Origin: Apostichopus japonicus
Taxonomy: Eukaryota > Echinodermata > Holothuroidea > Aspidochirotida > Stichopodidae
NCBI RefSeq assembly: GCF_037975245.1
Contig: NC_092564.1
Span: 19,978,484-20,042,483, forward strand
Direction: 5' to 3'
DNA: 64,000 bases
Each line of letters starts with the position of its first letter. The stretch's first letter is position 1. The position numbers were made by a program, and so were the translations under genes. Under the pieces are notes generated by a model that was given only the letters and a program-made list of their open reading frames with translations, did not search any database and was not told the origin of the DNA. This document shows positions 1 to 11,785 of this stretch, one piece after another.

Positions 1-220
1 CTAAAACCACATGACCTAGTTTGGATTTGACAAAAATAGGTGTTAGTAGGCAGCAGAGAATTGACTTTAAAATAAGTTGGGTAGAAATACTTATTCTAAA
101 GTTATTTGTCAAATTTTCATAGAAAAGTGGTGAAATTGACTTTGATATGTTATAAATTAATCTTTTGCTTCAAATGTATGCCGAAAATGGATTTTCATGT
201 TTGCATTCGGTTTCTTTCAG

Positions 221-1463
221 GGAATATGGAATCTTTCCAGCAAGAAACGAACCTAAAGAGTCGAAGGAATCTTGATTGGGGCAGCAGCCAGAGCTTGCAT
301 GGATTTCACTGTAAAGGTCAATATAATTTGAAACAATTTTGAATTATATGCAATAATGTATTTCCATTTGATGTGACACTGTATAATTAGCGACTCAGCT
401 TGCCTTATGAACACTTTACAGTTTTAGTTTGTATTTAAGGGATGTATGTTAACTTTTGATTTTTCATGTAAGGACAAAAGGAGAGGAGGTGGAGGATCTC
501 AGGTATGGGGGTAGAGGAAGCAGTTGTTACTTGATTTGGAATTTTATATTTTGGTGTAACTACCCTACCAAATAATCATATATTCAACTTGCATATACCC
601 CTATACCCTCTCTCATCATCACCTCCATCCCGATGCCTCACTGCCCCCCCATCCCTCCCCACCCTCTTCCCATCATCACTTGAGTTATGACTCATGAATC
701 ATGTCTTGTTTGTTCTCTTTGAATAGGCTTGTGGGGTGAGGGCAGTTCGTCCGTCACTGCTGTGGATGTTAACAAGAAACAGCTTTTGGTGGCTGGCATG
801 GAGGACTCAAAGCTAGATATTCATCACTTCCCAAGTACTAAGGTATTTGTTATGTTAAATATTGTATGGTTTGTGATAGCTTGAGACATTGATCACGATT
901 ATGAGATGATTGTGTCCCTTGAACAGTTTCTTTCGATTGAATATACATTATGTATTATCATATATATTTGTGTGTTGAAAACAGTTATATCGTGCTTCAG
1001 AAATGGTCAACGTATAGTGATACAAAGACCAAAAAGAAAATCGTAAAAATTTAGTTTACCAACCGAACAACATATTTTCTTGCAAAAATGGGACAATCCT
1101 GATTCATCGGGAAGTATGGTCACCCTAGGAGAGGCATGAGGTCAGCAAAGACTTCAATCAGGGGCAATTTACACCCCTGTGAGTAAAAATATGTAATGAT
1201 GCAAACATAGTTCAAATATTTTTAATGTATATTTGTTAAAATTTCAGATTGTGTATTAAGAATCATATTATCCAAAAAATGAATCCATTCTCTGTTTGCA
1301 GTCTGATTTGAAGACATCAATACCAGTTCTCTCTGGGGTCAGCAATCTTCGGTTTCTGTCTAACGAAGATCGTTTGGTTTCTGTCGGTGGAAAATCCTGC
1401 TGCTCTCTACAATGGACCGTTGAAACGGAGGAGGAGCAAGTTACCTCAGATCAGCAGCCGTAA
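221..1463 (+). CDS. EML/EMAP-like WD40 protein, C-terminal exons (5' partial)
   Basis: Three exons join in phase: 221-316, 727-842 and 1302-1463 (TAA). The first exon is open in one frame only and needs one base from an upstream exon outside the window, so the gene is truncated at the left edge. The joined peptide carries LDW, then GFHCKGLWGEGS, then a WD40-like strand (KQLLVAGMEDSKLDIHHFP) and a final repeat with LVSVGGKSCCSLQW. The order DW, GFHxxGxWxEGS, last blade with VSxGGxDxxxxQW matches the C-terminal WD40 array of echinoderm microtubule-associated-protein-like (EML) proteins, which bind and stabilise microtubules. An alternative donor at 310 (GTAAAG) is possible, but the 316 donor keeps the family spacing GFHxxGxW. 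The second blade is divergent (ASP-poor), so this may be a fast-evolving EML paralogue; which of EML1-6 cannot be decided. An AATAAA lies only five bases after the stop, so the real polyadenylation site is probably further on. Confidence 0.75.
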
Positions 1464-1534
1464 TGTTAATAAACATCTGATACAAAATCCAATGTGACAT
1501 GTTGGGACACTGAAATAAGATAAAATCCTATATG

Positions 1535-1586
1535 ATTGCAGAACCACCAGTTTTGCACCAATTGCAGAACCACCAGTTTTGCACCA
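1535..1586. repeat. Perfect 26-bp tandem duplication
   Basis: Two identical head-to-tail copies, 1535-1560 and 1561-1586, each starting ATTGCAGAACCACC and ending GCACCA. The perfect identity suggests a recent slip event in the presumed 3' UTR of the EML-like gene. Confidence 0.9.
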
Positions 1587-3305
1587 AAACTATGTCAAAT
1601 AATGTCAGAACAATTATGTCAAACTATGTGAAATAATGTCATCAAAGCCAAATAATGATTACTTATGTTCCAACTTTATCAAAGAAAGAATTTCCTATGA
1701 AAGTGACAGTTTTACCTCTTTTGGTACTAGAACAACTATTATAGGACTTCCATATTTGAAGTGATCATGAAAAGACATAATACGTATTGAATTTTCTACC
1801 TGTATTGTTTGTTTTAGTGTTCATTCAGTGTGTATGAAGATGGTTGGCAGAAGTACCTGTTGGACAAAGCTGAATTTACATATATTTATATTACTCACTC
1901 ATTAACATTGGTGGATTTCCAAAAATCTGTAGGCTGTCTGACATCGAGGAAAGAATTTTTCTAAATAATTGAGAAAGTGGATCGATCAACTGGATTTACA
2001 GCTTAATATGACTATCAACTGTGTCTTGTTCTTCATCTCTTTCAAACATCTGGACAATGTTTGCAATAACATAGTGTTCAGGTAGTTGCCAGTTCCAGTA
2101 TTCTATCGTTAATTAGAGGCCAGTAGTGATGTATTTTAAGAAAATCCTTCTTGTTTGCAATTAATAAGAATTTTTGCAAGTTTTTGCATCTAGGGCTGCA
2201 TCTAGGGCTGCATGTGACTCCCCAAGATTTTGTATGTGCACTTTGTCTCACAGCTGCACTACAACTAAACCTTAAAATTCTTGGTAAATTTTGCACTGAC
2301 AAATCTCAGCTGTTAACTGTTGTTAGTAGCAGTATATAAATATACATTGCTGATGTCTTAGGGCATTATAAGGCTACTATTTATAATTCAAGTTTTGATA
2401 CATTTCCGTTGAGAATTTTGCCGAGCTAGGAAGCTCTCAAAATGCTTTTCAGGGATAGCCACTGTGTCAAAGTAAAACATAACATTGTTCAATTAACATG
2501 TTTCTTTTTTACTGTAGAAAGGTGTCAGCTTTATTACTAATCCGTCCATGGCATTTGATATGCACATGACAAGGGCTTTCAGAGTGGTCTTTGACAATGT
2601 TCTTAGACAATGTAGTCTTTCAAAAGAGCGAGATAATATTTATTTAATTCCATTTCTTTCATAAACTTTGAATCGTGACTGAAGCTTTCATGTAAAGTAA
2701 TTAAACTAATAGAGTAATATTAGGATTTTCCTTTATGAATTTTAGTTATTATCATAGAATGGTAGGTTTTTATCCGTAATTATGACATGAAACCCCTTTT
2801 TGTGCCACATCCTCGTAACAGAAGGAACGTAAAATATATCTCTCAAGTCGAGCCTTCATCAATCTTTCAATGTGGACTGCACATGGTAGCAATCTTTCTT
2901 TTCATTTTCTATAGTCTCTTACTAGTACAGGGAAAGACACTTTTATGCTGTTGATACAAGTATAAGTCTCATAGTATGTTATAGCGAATAGTTATTTTTC
3001 CAATGTGCAATACCTCATGATGAATATTTATCATAAAATATGTACTAAAAGTAAAACCTTGAACAAATGTGAAATTTCCTTCCAATGAAATGCTTTATGA
3101 ATTCTAAATATACATGAAAAGTGGAAGTTAATAGTCTATTTGTGCTGTGCCATCTTTAATTTGTCCTGTTTTACATGTGGTAGTATCAATTCTTACTTGT
3201 TTATTTTCTTGCCCTTGGCCTATTCTTTTGTTCTAAGTACTTATTAAACCAGTAAGCTTTTTTGCGTGCATTGAAAAAAGCTAAAGCTATATGTGTTGTT
3301 ATCGG

Positions 3306-3395
3306 AATCCTCATTTTCTGTAGAGATTTCCAAAGAAAAGAAAATACTACAATCCTCATTTTCTGTAGAGATTTCCAAAGGAGAGAAAATATTAC
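3306..3395. repeat. 45-bp tandem duplication, two copies
   Basis: Copies at 3306-3350 and 3351-3395 share a near-identical core (AATCCTCATTTTCTGTAGAG followed by ATTTCCAAAG) and differ at a few bases near their ends. It lies downstream of MRPL32 in the convergent intergenic region. Confidence 0.85.
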
Positions 3396-3981
3396 ACCTA
3401 AAGGCAGATTACAATTGCAAACTAAAAAGAAAAATATGCAAAGTTATAAGTGCTTTTCTTCATTTATTCTCTAACTTCATGATATTTTATCATCTGACTT
3501 CAAAATACATCAAGTAACTTGGTTTAAAATTATCTGAAAGTGATTGACAGCACAAGCAGACACAAAAAAAAAATCCATCAGTTTTGTGTTAGGCTATACT
3601 GTAACCAAGTTGAAAGTTGATGTGTTTAACTAAAAATGTAGTCATCTAAATTGATGTTGAAATTTGCCAACTTTTGCCAATATATAACGTGGAGTCCAGT
3701 TTTTGCAACAAAGAAAGCATACAAGGTTGGACGTAAAACTGACTGGAGACTACGACATCACCAATCATGGAGACTTCTTTACTCATGGCATCAGCCTAAG
3801 AAGAGCCCTTGTTCAACAAGTTCTAACAACATTCGCAAGAAATTCTGAAAGTGATGCATTCGTACGGTTTCCACAGATAAAATGTCAGCTTACTGCAAAA
3901 CATTGCTAGGATTGTGAGGTTCGTTCATACAACTTGGGCTTGCTCTCCAAGCTTCCATTTCCCAAAATTTCTTTCCTGTAG

Positions 3982-6900
3982 CTATGACAACAAGTGTCTT
4001 TGAAACCAACCTGGCCGCTTCTTCTTCATTTGCACAAAGTTTTTATTACTGTCCTCCCCATCAGGTGATTCTCCTGCGTATATTACTACATTATCTTTGT
4101 CTTGTATGTTATTCTTGCTATTCTCTGCCCATGAAGCCTTCACCGAAGCTTTGATTGCGTACGTTTCTTCTCTGATTCTGCTCAAACAGTTCCTATGGGA
4201 ATGAGGAAACAAGAATTCTAGATAGAAATGGCATATTATTTAGTGCCTGTACAGAATAATGTACTTTCAAAAATATATATGTTTGATGATGATGAACTCT
4301 GTTGTTGGATGACATCAACAAACATTTGAAAAATGCACAATACCAGTGTTTTGGATGATACACAGTGAACTGGACCTAATGTTTGACAATTTTTTTAATC
4401 AATGAATTAAGAATGTTCCATTCATAACATTGGAAATTATGTTACAAGCTTAAGGTTGAATGTATTGGCCAGCCATGAACCTTCCACCTTATCTCATACA
4501 TCATACATCAAACATTCAATCTTCTCACTTCACTAGGTAAATCAATTGCTACGGTTCAAACGCATTTGGGCACTCAGACCTGAGACATTTCATTGTTTAG
4601 ATCAGATAAGTGTTTTAACCTGGTGTATTTTTTTGAGAGATGGCTAATCTGCCTAGGTGTGAAATTGTGTTTTCCTTATGGAGTAGCTAGCTATAACATT
4701 TGGTGTGCAAGGGATTTTGTTCTTGCAATATTTTGTTACATTCTTTATATCTGTTCTGAAATAAATACTAAAAAGCTTACCTTTCCCTACTTACTGGAAA
4801 CTGTTAGGAAGTTCCCTTCCTTTGTGCTTTGTTTACCGACGGGAAGGGACGGGGTGGAGTGAGATAGGTCAACGGCTATACTAGTATCTATCATCTAGAT
4901 TTTCTGTGAGCCACAATACTAACAAGTCATCTCCTCTATAGATACATTACAAACCAACTCAAACTTATAAGAGGTAAGTTTTCTGAAGATGTTAAGTGCA
5001 ACTGTTGCAAATCAACACTTACGAACAGAGAAATCCGATCCTCCTGTGATGTCCACACGTTTCACACGCCACTAAGTCATCAGTTCTCTTAAAAAGTCTT
5101 TCTTGGGCTCTTCTCCTTGTTTTGCGAACCTGAAGAGTCCTCCTGTGCTTTGGCACTGCCCAGAGCATTCCAGTCCTTTGCCATGGGTTGGAATCTTGTT
5201 CTCCCTTCAAAGACTGTTGATTGTGAATCATGTCAAGTAAAGCAGCTTCTAAGTGAGAAATAAAAGTAACCTCTGAAAGATAGCCTGGGAAATATGTATT
5301 ATAAAATGACATTCATTGTTGCCTCAAGGTGTACCTAACAAATGGCTGGTTTATGATATACTTGTCCATGCATAAAATGCACATCAGAGAGAGAGAGAAC
5401 ACTTAAGAGTACACAATCATTCATCCACAACTATATACACTGTTATTGTTTCACTTAAACTGTTGAATGGCTTCCTAAAGCTAGAGGACATTGTGATGAT
5501 GCCAGTAAGCTGTTTGACTGGCTAGAAGAATAGTGTAGCTTATAGTGCTGTGCCGTTTACACGTTTAAACGTGTAAACGAACGAAACATCGTTTAAACGT
5601 TTAATAAAACCTTATGAACGTTTAAACGAAACTATGATATCAACTGAAAATTAAATTATTGGCAAAAATCGCGTATCAATTCCCGTGTTTATTTTGTCTA
5701 CTACGCGAAATAACAAAACAACTTACGATCAGTCGAATCATTAACCGCGAACGTAATCCTACTTTTGTCCCCCCCCCCGTTGTATCCGGCTATATGAATG
5801 GCTTAAACTTGAACGCTGTTATCCTTTTGTGAAAACTTCCTGATTCGCGGCACAAGTGTACTTTATATCGAGCCGACAGCGGCGGCGCAGATAATCCAGT
5901 CAATGCATGTTCGATCGAAATGATTACAATCCCTGTCCATCACTTTGAACTCTCCGACCAGACAATACCGGGTCGAATACTCAACTTGGTAATAGTTGTT
6001 CAAATACATGATCAAAGGAAATGTATCGATTGGAGATCGTAAAAAAAAACTCTGAAAATCAGTAGAGAAATACCAATTGTGTACGAAAAGTAAGTTGGTA
6101 CACCTTTCAAATTTTACGAAAGATCCAGCAAAACACTTTCGACAAATTCACGCGAAACTGGCAAATCGTGCTAAATGCAACTAATGTCATGTATACAAGG
6201 CTCTAGTACACCCATTTATGAATAAACCGTAAGACCACATCTGGTGTTAAGCGGGGGGGAAAGAAAGTATTTTCTAGAATTTCCAAAAATACGGAAAAAA
6301 TAATGTCCTACCACAGTTAAGTGTATAGCAAATAGCCTAACCACCTCGTCTGTTACGGATCTCACGTAACTACAAAAACAACCAATTGTATTTTGCGAAC
6401 TTGACGTTTTCTACAAGAACATGGAAATAATGTTAAGCATTAGTTAATCATGCCGTGTGGCCTAAAACATATTTTATTACAAGGTTTACTTTAATAAAGA
6501 TGACCATAGCTTGATATCTTGTGCTGTGTGTATGAACTGTGCCTCGTGTATCATTCGGAATACGCTATGAAACGTTTCTTGGAAACGTGCCAAAAATGTT
6601 AACAAACAGGTGTTAGACAGGGGATGAGCGCGCAGTTGTTTGGCAAGATACCTGGGAAAATTCTGAGCACATTTACAGTATCCTACCGTAGTATTTAAGT
6701 TAGGTTAAACCGTACTGCAGTTGTAAACTGATGTACGTTTAGTGCGCGCTATTCATTGTTAGGCATTCTAGAAACGGGGCTTTGCCGAACGTTTTTTGTT
6801 TCATAATATCGGAGGTTCTGTAAGTTAAACTTTTTAAAGATTGTAAAACAGATTAAATCTCTTTTCATTTTATAACATAATACAGCTACTCTAAGTTGTC

Positions 6901-7741
6901 ATTTAAAATTTTTCATCAGCTTCGTGACAATTTAAATTCAAAAGTTGTCAGTATTTTGCATCCTCAACTGCGAATTTTTTTATCGCCAGACACGCAAAAA
7001 ATTCCTTTTCCTTTTCCAGGGTCTTCGCCCCACCAGGGCCCTAGGGCGGTCCCCTGGACCCCACACCTTTATACTCGGCGTTTTCTCGCGATATTCGCGA
7101 ACGTTTAAACGTTTAAACGAACGAAAAATCGGCCGTTTAAACGTTTAGGTCTTTAAACGAAAACTCACAGCCCTAGTAGCTTAGGTGATCAATAACAACC
7201 GGGAGGGAAATGTTGCTAAGGAGTACAAGGTGAGTAGCCCTTTTTTATTTAATTGCCCATACTATTATCAGTAATTGTATCATTTTTATTACTATTAAGG
7301 ATGTTATTATCACTACAATTGCAAATCTACTGACAATCCAAAGTAGCCTATGTGCTGATTACATGTAGCAAATGTTTAAGGGTTTTGTATATATATAAGC
7401 CACTTGTGTTACTAAGATTACATATGGCTTCTAGTTCTGTTATTAAATCTCTGGCAAAATGCCACTGGAGTCAGAAAACGTGTCTCGTTATGCGATGAAT
7501 TTTCATAGAAATAAAGAATCATTACGTATGCACAACGTTGTGTAGTCACAATTGAAATTTCGCAGAATTGGTACGTGAATGATTAATGATGTTACACCAA
7601 AAACTATAGGCCACCCTTAACCTCTTATCACATGTGTTTACCTTCATATTGGAACCCGAATAGCTTCTGGTGAAGAGTTTCTAAATGTCGACGCCAACTT
7701 GCTCCGAAAATCCGTAGTTGTGATCTCCAAATACCAGACAT
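3982..7741 (-). CDS. MRPL32: Mitochondrial large-subunit ribosomal protein bL32m
   Basis: Three exons on the minus strand join in phase: 7741-7642 (ATG), 5248-5023 and 4192-3982 (TAG), 178 residues against 188 in human. Exon 1 encodes an Arg-rich, acid-poor N-terminus (MSGIWRSQLRIFGASWRRH) typical of a mitochondrial targeting peptide. Exon 2 has the family core LWAVPKHRRTLQVRKTRRR, which corresponds to the start of mature bL32. The zinc ribbon is split over the exon 2/3 junction: Cys95 and Cys98 (CETC), then Cys108 and Cys111 (CSNC). Exon 3 has VVIYAGESPDGED and ends near KKRPGWF, the metazoan C-terminal signature. In yeast and mammals the precursor is matured by the m-AAA protease before assembly into the mitochondrial large subunit; the same is assumed here. 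Intron 1 holds a 1.6-kb hAT element. The start is chosen because it is the first ATG giving a targeting peptide and because the exon phases (1, then 0/2 chain) fit exactly. Confidence 0.94.
5535..7183. mobile_element. Non-autonomous hAT transposon, complete with 8-bp TSD
   Basis: Element body 5543-7175 (1,633 bp), flanked by a perfect 8-bp direct repeat GTAGCTTA at 5535-5542 and 7176-7183. Its ends are imperfect inverted repeats: left TAGTGCTGTG, right CACAGCCCTA. Eight-base duplications with short TAG/CAG-type ends are the hAT hallmark. Both subterminal zones (about 5551-5632 and 7093-7158) are packed with the palindrome CGTTTAAACG and close variants, probably transposase-binding sites. No long open frame for a transposase is present, so the element is non-autonomous or decayed. 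It sits in intron 1 of MRPL32. Internal sequence around 6285-6345 resembles that of the hAT at 16493-18224. Confidence 0.93.
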
Positions 7742-8052
7742 TATGATCTGATATAGGGTTTAGGCCTATAACTAAATAAGTATCAGTACAAGCAAAGATT
7801 TTACAAGTGTGTGAAAAGCATAGAAATTGAAAAGACAGCACATGTTTTTAGGATGTCATCATATTCCAAGTAGCACAATAGGCTATACTAAGACTTTAGG
7901 CCAGACCAGACGCGTACCAAAACATCACTCCAGGGCCCAGGTCAGCCTAGTCGTAATTGCAAACGAAAATTTAACTACATTTCAGTACTAAGACCGACAG
8001 TTTCACAGCTTTCTACCTGTGTACCACCAACAACTCAAAATTAAACGATATA
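7742..8052. promoter_or_regulatory. Putative bidirectional promoter MRPL32 / PEX11
   Basis: The start codons of MRPL32 (minus strand, 7741) and the PEX11 gene (plus strand, 8053) are only 311 bp apart and divergent. Both 5' UTRs and any core promoters must lie here unless non-coding first exons exist further out. I see no convincing TATA box placed for either gene. The promoter role is inferred from geometry only. Confidence 0.6.
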
Positions 8053-11000
8053 ATGACGTCGAAAGAAGGTGTACGAACAGGAACGGGGTTCACGTCCAGT
8101 TTCATCAAGTACATGAGTTATACTGATGGGAGGGACAAGGTCAACAGGTAGGCTGCCTAAATTTAGTCAAACTTAGGAAATAGGATAGGCCCAATTTAGG
8201 CATATAGGCTAGACCTAACTTTGTTTGTAGCCTTAGGCCTAGACTTGACCTAACTTAAGCCCTAAGCTAGGACTAGGAATAACGACTTTATAATGCGGAG
8301 TTCATAAAAATATGGCCTAATGGTAGCTAAACAAATAACAACTCTTTATACTATTTATGCCAATGTTAAATGGTGGTGTTTGGTAACTTTGTGTATCCCA
8401 TAACTTCACGCACTGTGTTTTATATTTAGCTGCACTCAGTGATAGAAACTGTGTTTGATTACAAAATATCCAGCAACTCATGAATCTCGCAGGTTATGAC
8501 CGGAGGCCTATAGTAATCAATATATTGTCGTTCTCAAAAAGCCCTGTAGGCCCGGCCTACACATGTAAGTTGCGGGGTATTCTGCATATTTTTCCAGAAA
8601 CTGTACTTTGCTTTCTTCGTCAGTCAAATTGTAACTAATTTTACTTAATTGCAGATTACCCCACAACTTTTCAATCGCAATTTTAGCAAAGCCATATTGA
8701 AAATGGCCAAATTTGCCCCAACGAAGCATGCATTTTTGAGACACTTCTGTGAATTATTTGACCCATGCAGCAGATATACAGTAAGATTCAGTGCAATTTG
8801 AAGTTAGGGATATTTCCAATCTTCAAGCAATTTGACTCCCGATCTTTACAAGTATAACTCTTTCTATTCCTGGCAGAATTGGGTCAACCATCGATGAAAT
8901 GCAACTGTCAATTGGCTGCAAATACTATAGCTTGGGACAGCAAATATTGCAACGACTGCTGCCATCCTTAAAGGCAGTGGGACACTGTAAATAAGTGTAT
9001 CATTTCGAATGCGACTAATAGTTGAAATTTGGCATAAGGAATGTTCATAAAGCCTTAATTAAGGAATGTTTCCTTTTGTTTTATTTGCACAAATATTTGC
9101 CCAAATTTAAGGTTGTGATTACTGCATGTGACAAATTGTTGGTAAGATAATGATGGCACCCTTACGTATTCCCCCAATGAAAGTAAGTGGGCTAGTACAT
9201 AAGTCAAGCAATGGAAGAAAATATTAATGTCTAAGTATCGCGCTCAATCCAAAAATTAGAAATGAGGTTTCAACTCTTAATGGTGAACAGTAGTAATTTG
9301 TAGCACATAAGGCTTCAAAATCACAACTGTGTTGATGGAATTATGATCAGTATCTTTGACAAACTATTGCCTTACATCAAAACGTTTCTGCAGGAGGTAA
9401 TTTTCACGGTGTATTCCATAACAGAATGCAGAAGCACAAAATATTCTTAACGAAGGCCTGGCTCATGCAGACATATTTCCCATCTTAAGTGTTTCATTCA
9501 AGTTAGTAAACATTCATGGTTTAATTGGAAATCTCAAATGAATTTGCCTGGTTTTGTGATCATTGACCACCAGTTTACCCCCGATATGCAAACGATTGCC
9601 AATTGAGCACTGGCGTGACTTGCTATGTCTCTGGAACGTCAGTTCAATAACCATTGCACTAGTACTTATTGACTAAAGATCCGACTGAAATTAAATGTCC
9701 CCTTCACCGATTGCACAAGATCAGATTACAAAACAAATTCCAATCTGGTATTTTTCTATCTTCTAGGACAGTTCAGTATGGTGCACGTTTCATCTTGTGG
9801 TACTTTGACCGTTACGGAGGAGTTCTGTCTACCATTCAAAAAGTTCAGAACTTGGAGAGTGCACTCACATCTTCTAGAAAGTGTAAGTCAACTATTAAAA
9901 GTTTAAAGATAAAAACTAGAAGATATAATCTCATTTCATAATAATTTTTCTCTACCAGTAAAGGATTATGACAGTTTGGAGATGAAGAATACTCACAATT
10001 TATACTTTGTCTTCAGGTGCCATCTCTGGTTATGTTCATATTCAAATTATAAATAGAAATGGCCCAATGGATTTCTCAAGTTTGTATTTGAATTAGTGAT
10101 TTCAAAGTGTTTTGGCACTCTGTAAAAGACATAAAGGGTGGTATACTATGGCAGTTAGTTTGCTCTCTGTGATAAAGATATAAATGACAATTAAATAAAT
10201 ATAAACTTTGTACAGTATATTTATTTATTTATTTTGACTCATTGCAGTGTTCAGAATGGCAAGAACACTAGATTTCCTCCAAAAAGCACTTGATGCTCTG
10301 GGCAAGAAGGACGAAACAGAGAAAGCGCTTGAAGTTTTGGGGTACCTCTTTAAAGCGATTTGGCTTTTCTCGGATCATCTCATTTGGTTTGGAAAGATTA
10401 AACTCATCCAGGTGTGTTATTTCTACGAGGATTAAATTTTGTCTGAACTGTAGAATAGGAACAGTGAAATCTTGCACCTTAATGAATAATTATTAATGTC
10501 TTTCACTGTTAATTTCTTAGATTATGGGTGATTTGCCTAACCATCATATGTTTCGCAAGTATTCTATCAGGGATCTAATTTCTGATCTATGTCAAACAAG
10601 TTATGCAGACTACCATCGGAACTCAAAAAGGAAAAACTGATGCAATCTGCTCTTCAAGAGGAAAAATGCAGTTGACAAGCACACAACATGCTAATAAGCA
10701 TGAGAAAGCCTACTACTGTACTAGATAAATCTTAGCAGTGCTTGTTTGTGCTTAACAGTCTTAGCAGACCTATTGTCTATCAGCTTTACCTGTCATATTA
10801 TAACTCCCTTTGGGATTGTCAGAAGAAAAAAAAACTAAATAAACTAAATAAATAAGTAATAAAATAAATATTCAGGTAGTATGCAAACAGTATTAAATTT
10901 GCTGTGAACTCTATCAATTGAAGTAGATAAATCAGCTGGGCATGAAAGTAATTGCCAAGAAGCACAGAGAAGATTAAAAAGAAGAAGAAAGCAAACAGGA

Positions 11001-11702
11001 AAGAAAGGCCATTAATTGAAAATTGCAGTAAATTAACCGCAGCTTCACATAGTTTAAGTTTGAATGTTAGATTCGGAAGGAAGAGAAAGTGGATGGTGCC
11101 CTAGAAGTGTGTGGGGGGGGGGGCGAAAAGGGAGGGGGTTGAAGGGAGGAGGGGTGGAAGAGAGGGGGAATGCTAAAAAAATCAATCATGTAGTTTAGGT
11201 AGATAGGCATGTGCATATGTAGACTTGGAGACAGGTAAGAGCTTGAAGCAAAGTAAATAGAGATACTTTCTGGGGCATATTTCAGTTTTCATTAAAAGCC
11301 CCCATATTCATGTTTGCAAGCGTGTTGCATGTTTCATGATGTTAGTTTTGTTTTCACCAATTTCTTTTATTGTTTTAGATTGATACAAAGCAATGGGGTC
11401 AAAGGTCAGCATGGTGTTGGCTGGCTGCAAACTCGACTCTCGCAGCCAGGGACCTGTACAAGCTTCAGCAACTTATCATCCAGGCAGAAGAACTCAAGCA
11501 ATCCGGAAATTCATCGCACCGCGGTAACCTCCCAGGAGACATGCAGAAGGTCAAACTTCAACTGGCGGTAGATTTATGCGATATCTTGATTCCGTTAGCA
11601 TCCTTAGGGTATATTAATAAAGGATTAGGAGCTGCAGGTGGTGTAACATCTTCATTGATAGGAGGCTACCTTGTATGGGAGAAAAACATAGGGTCTAAGT
11701 GA
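8053..11702 (+). CDS. PEX11: Peroxisomal membrane protein 11 family (peroxin-11)
   Basis: Four exons join in phase: 8053-8147 (ATG), 9767-9882, 10248-10411 and 11379-11702 (TGA), giving 232 residues, close to the 240-260 of animal PEX11 proteins. The N-terminus has FIKYMSYTDGRDKVNRTVQY, the start of the conserved PEX11 amphipathic region that tubulates the peroxisomal membrane. Next comes SSRKLFRMARTLDFLQKAL, the family's SxRKxFRxG-type helix. A hydrophobic stretch (LFKAIWLFSDHLIWFGK) lies mid-protein. Near the C-terminus, DLCDILIPLASLGYINKG and GGVTSSLIGGYLVW form the last membrane helix with a small-residue motif, followed by a short basic tail. PEX11 proteins elongate peroxisomes before fission. 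Assignment to the alpha, beta or gamma paralogue is not possible by eye. An AATAAA lies about 80 bases past the stop. Confidence 0.93.
11103..11170 (+). repeat. G-rich low-complexity tract
   Basis: This is a purine-rich stretch with many G runs of three or more, including one uninterrupted run of about eleven G, on the plus strand of PEX11 intron 3. It could form G-quadruplexes in the nascent transcript. Nothing else is recognised in that intron. Confidence 0.6.
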
Positions 11703-11779
11703 AAAGGATATCCTCTGTTCCTAGATCGAAAGGGATATCTGATTCAGGGATTCCTATCAAATCATCATCATCATCATGA

Positions 11780-11785
11780 AATAAA
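11780..11785 (+). terminator. Likely polyadenylation signal of the PEX11 gene
   Basis: A canonical AATAAA lies 78 bases after the TGA stop, following a short ATC trinucleotide run. Position and sequence fit a cleavage/polyadenylation signal; no transcript evidence is available here. Confidence 0.55.

Larger units (their letters stand above)
1464..3981. other. Convergent intergenic region with 3' UTRs
   Basis: This lies between the stop of the EML-like gene and the stop of MRPL32, which point toward each other. It must contain both 3' UTRs, but I see no further exon that joins in phase. Short open frames here show no family resemblance. The only structures recognised are two short tandem duplications (1535-1586 and 3306-3395). 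Confidence 0.6.

Noticed and set aside
5543-7175. Transposase gene inside the MRPL32-intron hAT
   Set aside because: The only open frames are about 70 codons at the right end, lie partly in the subterminal palindromes, and lack any hAT catalytic or dimerisation motif.
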